From: Hyphomicrobium sp. 99 | GTDB lineage: Bacteria; Pseudomonadota; Alphaproteobacteria; Rhizobiales; Hyphomicrobiaceae | DNA length: 64,000 nucleotides | Direction: 5' to 3' | NCBI RefSeq assembly: GCF_000384335.2 | Contig: NZ_KQ031382.1 | Coordinates: 2,108,001-2,172,000, forward strand | Shown: piece after piece, positions 59,168 through 64,000 of the stretch | Layout: each line of letters starts with the position of its first letter | Numbering within the stretch: the first letter of the stretch is position 1 | Notes under the pieces: generated by a model | What the model was told of the DNA's origin: nothing | The model's input: only the letters and a program-made list of their open reading frames with translations | The model's database searches: none | Translations under genes and position numbers: made by a program

Positions 59168-59204
59168 TTACCGATCGGTAGCACTCTATGTTACCGGTCG
59201 GTAA
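59168..59204. promoter_or_regulatory. Tandem TetR operators
   Basis: TTACCGATCGGTA (59168-59180) and TTACCGGTCGGTAA (59191-59204) are near-identical palindromes 23 bases apart, centre to centre about two helical turns. They lie 18 bases upstream of the repressor start, the classic arrangement for TetR-dimer pairs. Confidence 0.88.
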
Positions 59205-59379
59205 GGCTAACATGACTCTGTCAACCCTGTCATTCGGTACTTGCGGCTTCTCGCGCGGTTGAGCGTGAGGCCAGAAAAATTTACGCGGGGCGCGAATGCA
59301 GTCTGACGCGTGAGGGAACAAAGTGGGGTCCCGGCAAGTGCAGACCATCAAACTTTATAATAGGACGGAGATAGAACCC

Positions 59380-60570
59380 GTGTTCGAGCGGTCCGCATCA
59401 ATCGCTGCAATTTTGCTGGCTTTATCAGTGGGTCTTTCCGCATGCAGCGAAGAGAAATCCGCCGCTCAAGCTGCGCCGCCGCCAGCCCCGCAAGTCACCG
59501 TCGCGAAGCCGACGAAGAAAGTCATCTCAGACTACGACGAATACGTCGGACGGTTTGTTGCTCTCGACTTTGTTGAGGTGCGCGCCCGCGTTTCCGGGTA
59601 CCTCGACAAGATCCACTTCACCGATGGCCAATTGGTCAAAGTCGGCGATCCGCTGTTTACGATTGACCGCCGTCCCTTCCAGGCAGCGGTGGACCAGGCG
59701 AAAGCGTCCATCGCTCAAGCGCAGGCCAACGTCGCCTTCGCGGAGTCTGATTTGGAGCGCGGCGAAAGTCTTGTTCGTGGCACCACGATCACCCAACAAT
59801 CGCTTGATCAGCGCCTACAGGCGAAGCGCGTCGCCGAAGCCAATTTGACCGCCCAGGAGGCCTCATCCCGGCAGAGCGCGCTCGATTTGGAATTCACTGA
59901 ACTTACCGCGCCGATAGCAGGCCGCATCGGCGATCGGCGTGTGTCGGTCGGAAACCTCGTCACGGGAGGGACTTCCGGAAACACGACACTGCTCGCGACG
60001 ATCGTCTCGGTCGATCCGATCCGCTTCGAGTTCACGATGGATGAGGCTTCCTACCTTCGCTATCTCAAGGCAGCTTCATCGAAGGGGACCGACAGCTCAG
60101 GTCGAGGCGTCGGCATGTCCGCTCAGCTGAAGCTGATCGATGAAAAGGATTTCGTCCACGAAGGCCATATCGACTTCGTCGACAACGCCATCGACAAGTC
60201 CTCAGGCACGATCCGCGGCCGCGCCGTTTTCAAAAATCCCGACGGACGTCTCACGCCCGGCATGTTCGGCCGCATCAGAATTATCGCTTCCGAACCAGCT
60301 GAAGCGCTGCTTGTGCCGGACGCTGCAGTCGGTACCGAGCAGGTCAGAAAGTTCGTCTACGCCGTCGACGGCGACAACGTCGCGAAGCCGAAGTACGTCA
60401 CGCTCGGGCCGTTGGTTGATGGTCTGCGCGTCATCACGGCCGGCCTCTCGCCCGACGACACCGTCATTGTGAACGGCCTGATGCGCATTAGACCCGGCGC
60501 GAAAGTCACGCCGCAGCAGGCATCTGCGGACGCTACCAATCCCAAGGACCAGTCAGTCCGGACCAACTGA
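59380..60570 (+). CDS. RND efflux membrane-fusion lipoprotein (AcrA/MexA family)
   Basis: The 396-residue periplasmic adaptor has a lipobox (LSVGLSACS) and a hairpin/lipoyl region with RVSGYLDKIHFTDGQLVKVGDPLFTIDRRPFQAAVDQAKASIAQAQANVAFAESDL. A beta-barrel domain and a C-terminal proximal domain (YVTLGPLVDGLRVITAGLSPDDTVIVNGLMRIRPGAKV) follow. GTG 59380 is chosen because the signal begins there and GGACGGAG precedes it; an in-frame GTG at 59323 is possible. It is followed by the pump gene after 15 bases. No outer-membrane channel gene is in the window. Confidence 0.92.
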   Translation: MFERSASIAAILLALSVGLSACSEEKSAAQAAPPPAPQVTVAKPTKKVISDYDEYVGRFVALDFVEVRARVSGYLDKIHFTDGQLVKVGDPLFTIDRRPFQAAVDQAKASIAQAQANVAFAESDLERGESLVRGTTITQQSLDQRLQAKRVAEANLTAQEASSRQSALDLEFTELTAPIAGRIGDRRVSVGNLVTGGTSGNTTLLATIVSVDPIRFEFTMDEASYLRYLKAASSKGTDSSGRGVGMSAQLKLIDEKDFVHEGHIDFVDNAIDKSSGTIRGRAVFKNPDGRLTPGMFGRIRIIASEPAEALLVPDAAVGTEQVRKFVYAVDGDNVAKPKYVTLGPLVDGLRVITAGLSPDDTVIVNGLMRIRPGAKVTPQQASADATNPKDQSVRTN

Positions 60571-60585
60571 GAACGGCCCGCCCAA

Positions 60586-63500
60586 ATGCGTATTTCGCAC
60601 TTCTTTATCGACCGCCCCATCTTTGCGGCCGTTATCTCCATCGTGCTCGTCATCATCGGCTTGGTATCCGTTACCCGCCTGCCGATCGCGCAGTATCCGG
60701 AAATCGCGCCGCCGGTGGTGAACGTCACGGGGCAGTACCCCGGTGCCAGCGCCGAAGTCGTCGCTGCGACGGTCGCAACACCGCTCGAGCAGCAGATCAA
60801 CGGCGTCGAGCACATGCTCTTCATATCGTCGAACTCGACGAATGACGGCCGCTTCTCGATCTCGGTCACCTTCGATATCGGCACCAACCTCGATATCGCG
60901 CAGGTTCAGGTTCAGAACCGCGTGGCCATTGCGCAGCCGAGGCTGCCCGCAGACGTGCGCAATATCGGCGTCACGGTCGCGAAAGCATCGCCCGACCTCA
61001 TGATGGTCGTGCATTTGCTGTCGCCCGACAACTCGCGCGACACGCTCTTCATTTCTAACTACGCGAGCGTGAACATCGTCGATGCGCTCACTCGCGTGCA
61101 GGGCGTCGGCTCGATCACCGTTTTCGGCGGCCGCGATTACTCGATGCGCGTCTGGCTGGATCCCGACCGCCTTCAATCGCTGGCGCTGACCGCAAGCGAC
61201 GTCGTGACGGCGCTGCAGGGACAGAACGTCCAGGTGGCGGCCGGCGTGCTCAATCAGCCGCCGCTTGAAAAGCCCGGTGCGTTCCAGATTACAGTGCAGA
61301 CCCAAGGGCGACTGATAGATCCGAACGAGTTCGGAAATATCGTCGTCAAGCAAACCGGCAACGCCGTCGTCCGCGTGAAGGACGTGGCGAGAGTCGAGCT
61401 GGCGGCTCTTGATTACGGCATCAACTCATACCTCGATAAGCAGGCCGCTGTCGGTCTCGGCATCTTCCAGCTGCCCGGTTCGAACGCCATCGACACCGCC
61501 AAGAATATCAAAAACGCCATGGCGGAGATGGCGAAGAGCTTCCCGCCGGGGCTCGAATATACCATCGTATACAACCCGACCGACTTCATTCAGCAGTCGG
61601 TCGACGCCGTTGTTCACACCATCCTCGAAGCCGTGGTTCTGGTGGTGTTCGTTGTTCTGCTCTTCCTGCAGACGTGGCGCGCGGCGATCATCCCGATCGT
61701 GGCGATCCCCGTTTCGCTCGTAGGCACTTTCTTTCTGATGCAGATGTTCGGCTTCTCGCTGAACAACTTGTCGCTCTTCGGCCTCGTGCTCGCGATCGGC
61801 ATCGTCGTCGACGACGCGATCGTGGTCGTCGAGAACGTCGAACGCAACATGGCCAACGGCCTTAGTCCCAGAGAGGCCTCCTACCGAACCATGGAGGAGG
61901 TAGGTACGGCGCTCATCGCCATCGCGCTCGTTTTGAGTGCGGTGTTCGTTCCGTCGGCATTCATCACCGGCATTTCAGGGCAGTTTTATCGCCAGTTCGC
62001 GCTGACGATCGCCGGCGCGACGGTGATTTCGCTGATCGTCTCATTGACCCTGTCGCCTGCGCTTTGCGCCATGCTTCTGAAGCCGCATTCGGCCGGACAT
62101 CGCCACAGTCCGCTGACGTGGCCCATCCGCGCCTTCTTCAAGCTGTTCAACTGGAGCTTCGATCGCCTTTCTCACGGCTATGGCTGGCTGGCTGGTCGTG
62201 CCGTCCGCTTTTCCGTACTGATGCTGGTGCTTTACGCGGGGCTCATTGCCTACGGCTTGAATGAATTCCGCAAAACCCCGGTCGGCTTCATTCCCGACCA
62301 GGACGGCGGCTACCTGATCACCATCACGCAGCTTCCCCCGGCGGCTTCGTTGGCTCGGACCAATGAAGTCAATAAGCGCGTCGTCGAACTTGCGCTCACC
62401 GTTCCCGGCGTCGCTCACGCCGTCAATATCGTCGGCTTCTCGGGAGCAACGCGCGTCAACGCCTCGAACGCAGGCGCGGTTTTTGTCACGCTGAAGCCAT
62501 TCGAAGAGCGCGCCAAAGATCCGAACCAGTCGGCGAAGGTCATTCAAGGTACGCTGCTGAAGAAATTCTCCGAAATCCAGGAAGCGCTGGTGCTCGTTGT
62601 GGCGCCACCCCCGGTTCGCGGTCTTGGTAGCTCGGGCGGCTTCCGCATGATGGTCGAGGACCGATCGGGCGCTGGCTCGGCGGCATTGCAGGCGGCCGTC
62701 AACGCGATGATGGGCAAGGCGGCCCAGACGACGGGCGTTAGACAGGTGTACTCGCTCTTCGAAACGTCGACGCCTCAGCTCTATCTCGACATCGATCGCG
62801 TCAAGGCGCAGATGCTCGGCATCCGCATTCCGGACGTGTTCACTGCGCTACAAACATACCTCGGCTCGATCTACGTCAACGACTTCAACCTGCTCGGCCG
62901 GACCTTCCGTGTCACCGCGCAGTCCGACGCCGACTACCGCCTGACGGCGAAAGATGCGCTGAGCATTCGCGTGCGCAATTCAGAAGGCGATGCCGTTCCG
63001 CTTGGATCGTTCACGACCGTGAGCGACATTTCGGGACCGTCACGCGTTCCCCGCTACAATCTTTACCCGGCCGCCGAACTCGATGGTTCAGCTGCGCCAG
63101 GGTTCTCGCAGGGGCAGGCCATTGATATCATGCAGAAGCTGGCGGCCGAGACGCTCCCGCCCGGCTTCAGCTACGAATGGACGGATCTCGCCTTCCAGCA
63201 GATTCGCGCGGGCAACACGGCCATCTTCGCTTTCGCTCTGGGCGTCGCCTTCGTGTTCCTCGTCCTTGCCGCACAGTTCGAAAGCCTGACGCTGCCTTTG
63301 GCAGTCATTCTGATCGTCCCGATGAGTCTCATCGCGTCGATCAGTGGCGTCATCCTTCGGGGTATGGACAACAACATCCTGACCCAGGTCGGCTTCATTG
63401 TTCTCATAGGCCTCGCGGCAAAGAACGCCATTCTGATCGTCGAATTTGCGGAGCAACTCGAAGCTCAGGGACGCACCCGGTTCGAAGCCGCGACCGAAGC

Positions 63501-63762
63501 CGCACGACTCAGAATGCGGCCGATCATCATGACATCGCTCGCGTTTATTCTGGGCGTGGTGCCGCTGGTGTGGGCCGTCGGCGCCGGTGCCGAACTTCGG
63601 CAGGCGCTCGGAACAGCTGTCTTCTCAGGCATGCTTGGCGTGACGTTCTTCGGTCTGATCTTCACGCCGGTCTTCTATGTGGTCTGCCGCTGGCTGTCCG
63701 ACCTCGGCCGCCGCAGATCGCAGGACCCATCTCACGAGCCGCCGCTCCAAGCTGCGGAATAG
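60586..63762 (+). CDS. RND multidrug efflux transporter (AcrB family)
   Basis: The 1058-residue inner-membrane pump has the family start FFIDRPIFAAVISIVLVIIGLVSVTRLPIAQYPEIAPP. The proton-relay Asp pair is in TM4 (LAIGIVVDDAIVVVENVERNM) and the matching Lys in TM10 (GLAAKNAILIVEFAEQLEAQG), with two large periplasmic porter domains between. The class is hydrophobe/amphiphile efflux (HAE-1). It is regulated with the adaptor gene by the divergent TetR protein. Confidence 0.95.
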   Translation: MRISHFFIDRPIFAAVISIVLVIIGLVSVTRLPIAQYPEIAPPVVNVTGQYPGASAEVVAATVATPLEQQINGVEHMLFISSNSTNDGRFSISVTFDIGTNLDIAQVQVQNRVAIAQPRLPADVRNIGVTVAKASPDLMMVVHLLSPDNSRDTLFISNYASVNIVDALTRVQGVGSITVFGGRDYSMRVWLDPDRLQSLALTASDVVTALQGQNVQVAAGVLNQPPLEKPGAFQITVQTQGRLIDPNEFGNIVVKQTGNAVVRVKDVARVELAALDYGINSYLDKQAAVGLGIFQLPGSNAIDTAKNIKNAMAEMAKSFPPGLEYTIVYNPTDFIQQSVDAVVHTILEAVVLVVFVVLLFLQTWRAAIIPIVAIPVSLVGTFFLMQMFGFSLNNLSLFGLVLAIGIVVDDAIVVVENVERNMANGLSPREASYRTMEEVGTALIAIALVLSAVFVPSAFITGISGQFYRQFALTIAGATVISLIVSLTLSPALCAMLLKPHSAGHRHSPLTWPIRAFFKLFNWSFDRLSHGYGWLAGRAVRFSVLMLVLYAGLIAYGLNEFRKTPVGFIPDQDGGYLITITQLPPAASLARTNEVNKRVVELALTVPGVAHAVNIVGFSGATRVNASNAGAVFVTLKPFEERAKDPNQSAKVIQGTLLKKFSEIQEALVLVVAPPPVRGLGSSGGFRMMVEDRSGAGSAALQAAVNAMMGKAAQTTGVRQVYSLFETSTPQLYLDIDRVKAQMLGIRIPDVFTALQTYLGSIYVNDFNLLGRTFRVTAQSDADYRLTAKDALSIRVRNSEGDAVPLGSFTTVSDISGPSRVPRYNLYPAAELDGSAAPGFSQGQAIDIMQKLAAETLPPGFSYEWTDLAFQQIRAGNTAIFAFALGVAFVFLVLAAQFESLTLPLAVILIVPMSLIASISGVILRGMDNNILTQVGFIVLIGLAAKNAILIVEFAEQLEAQGRTRFEAATEAARLRMRPIIMTSLAFILGVVPLVWAVGAGAELRQALGTAVFSGMLGVTFFGLIFTPVFYVVCRWLSDLGRRRSQDPSHEPPLQAAE

Positions 63763-63802
63763 ACCCCGCCGTTTTTAGGTTCGCGCAAGCCTCGCACATG
63801 AC

Positions 63803-63832
63803 GCCGGAGTCAGAACAGACTCCGGCGTTTTT
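63803..63832 (+). terminator. Intrinsic terminator of the efflux operon
   Basis: A perfect 9-bp stem, GCCGGAGTC/GACTCCGGC, with loop AGAACA is followed by GTTTTTC. Confidence 0.88.
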
Positions 63833-63861
63833 CATTGGCTGATGCGAATCAGGACTGCGAC

Positions 63862-64000
63862 ATGAATCGAAGAGATCGACGGCTTGCCCTTGCGACGTCT
63901 CGGTCAGCACCAGCACCTCAGCGCGTAGCCAATCCCGAAGTCATGCGGGATTATCAGCAGGCAGTCGAGTTCCTCAAAAACGGCCGCTTGGCGGAATCGG
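63862..64000 (+). CDS. Start of a gene cut by the window edge, possibly a TPR protein
   Basis: An ATG at 63862 preceded by AGGA opens a frame of at least 46 codons that runs off the window. The visible residues include NRRDRRLALAT and VMRDYQQAVEFLKNGRLAE, the latter a typical first TPR helix. It starts 30 bases after the terminator. The product cannot be named from this fragment. Confidence 0.55.
   Translation, partial: MNRRDRRLALATSRSAPAPQRVANPEVMRDYQQAVEFLKNGRLAES

Overview
The window looks like chromosomal DNA of an alphaproteobacterium of the order Hyphomicrobiales, possibly Hyphomicrobium-like. The inference rests on high GC, a gene-transfer-agent (GTA) cluster in the Rhodobacter capsulatus gene order, a FeuPQ/PhoPQ-type two-component pair, a ccmIEFH cytochrome c maturation operon followed by degP, a SoxYZ-like carrier of the kind seen in methylotrophs, and an alphaproteobacterial porin. 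No integrase, transposase, rRNA, tRNA or CRISPR array was found by eye.

Region 1 (1-19.4 kb) begins with a small GIY-YIG gene between two direct repeats. The rest is a complete-looking GTA structural cluster: small and large terminase, portal, prohead protease, HK97 capsid, head-tail connectors, tail terminator, tail tube, chaperones, short tape measure, two distal tail/hub proteins, NlpC/P60 peptidase and the 1315-residue tip protein. A two-enzyme endolysin follows, fused in frame to a holin-like segment. This region has two unusual layers. First, 14 copies of a 41-bp two-stem palindromic element, whose stems differ between copies but stay complementary, lie at gene junctions and, in frame, inside the terminase (4) and portal (2) genes. 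Second, the portal gene carries a polymorphic-toxin-type C-terminal linker, a stop codon, an RNase-A-like toxin remnant, a likely immunity gene, a second small gene, and then a displaced copy of the ordinary portal C-terminus. This looks like the footprint of a C-terminal tail exchange.

Region 2 (19.4-36.6 kb) is core chromosome. It holds a small secreted protein plus response regulator and kinase (FeuN/FeuP/FeuQ-like), a 17-kDa-antigen lipoprotein, ccmI-ccmE-ccmF-ccmH, degP with a second regulator/kinase pair, glnE, an ECF sigma factor with two membrane partners (one resembling a periplasmic metal sensor), and a reverse-strand histidine kinase with a degenerate ATPase domain.

Region 3 (36.7-48.4 kb), mostly reverse strand, holds pepN and the norspermidine/spermidine-route pair carboxynorspermidine synthase and decarboxylase with a small membrane protein between them. 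It also has a secreted protein of unknown function, a forward-strand porin, a TPR protein, and a SoxYZ-like carrier/SoxC/cytochrome c operon.

Region 4 (48.5-58.4 kb, reverse strand) is a guanidine-assimilation operon: ABC transporter, two carboxyguanidine-deiminase-type subunits, biotin-dependent guanidine/urea carboxylase and allophanate hydrolase. The leader carries a clear guanidine-I (ykkC) riboswitch. A second motif in the middle of the operon matches the guanidine-II (mini-ykkC) architecture.

Region 5 (58.5-64 kb) is a TetR-controlled RND efflux pair with tandem palindromic operators between the divergent genes, a terminator, and the start of another gene cut by the window edge.
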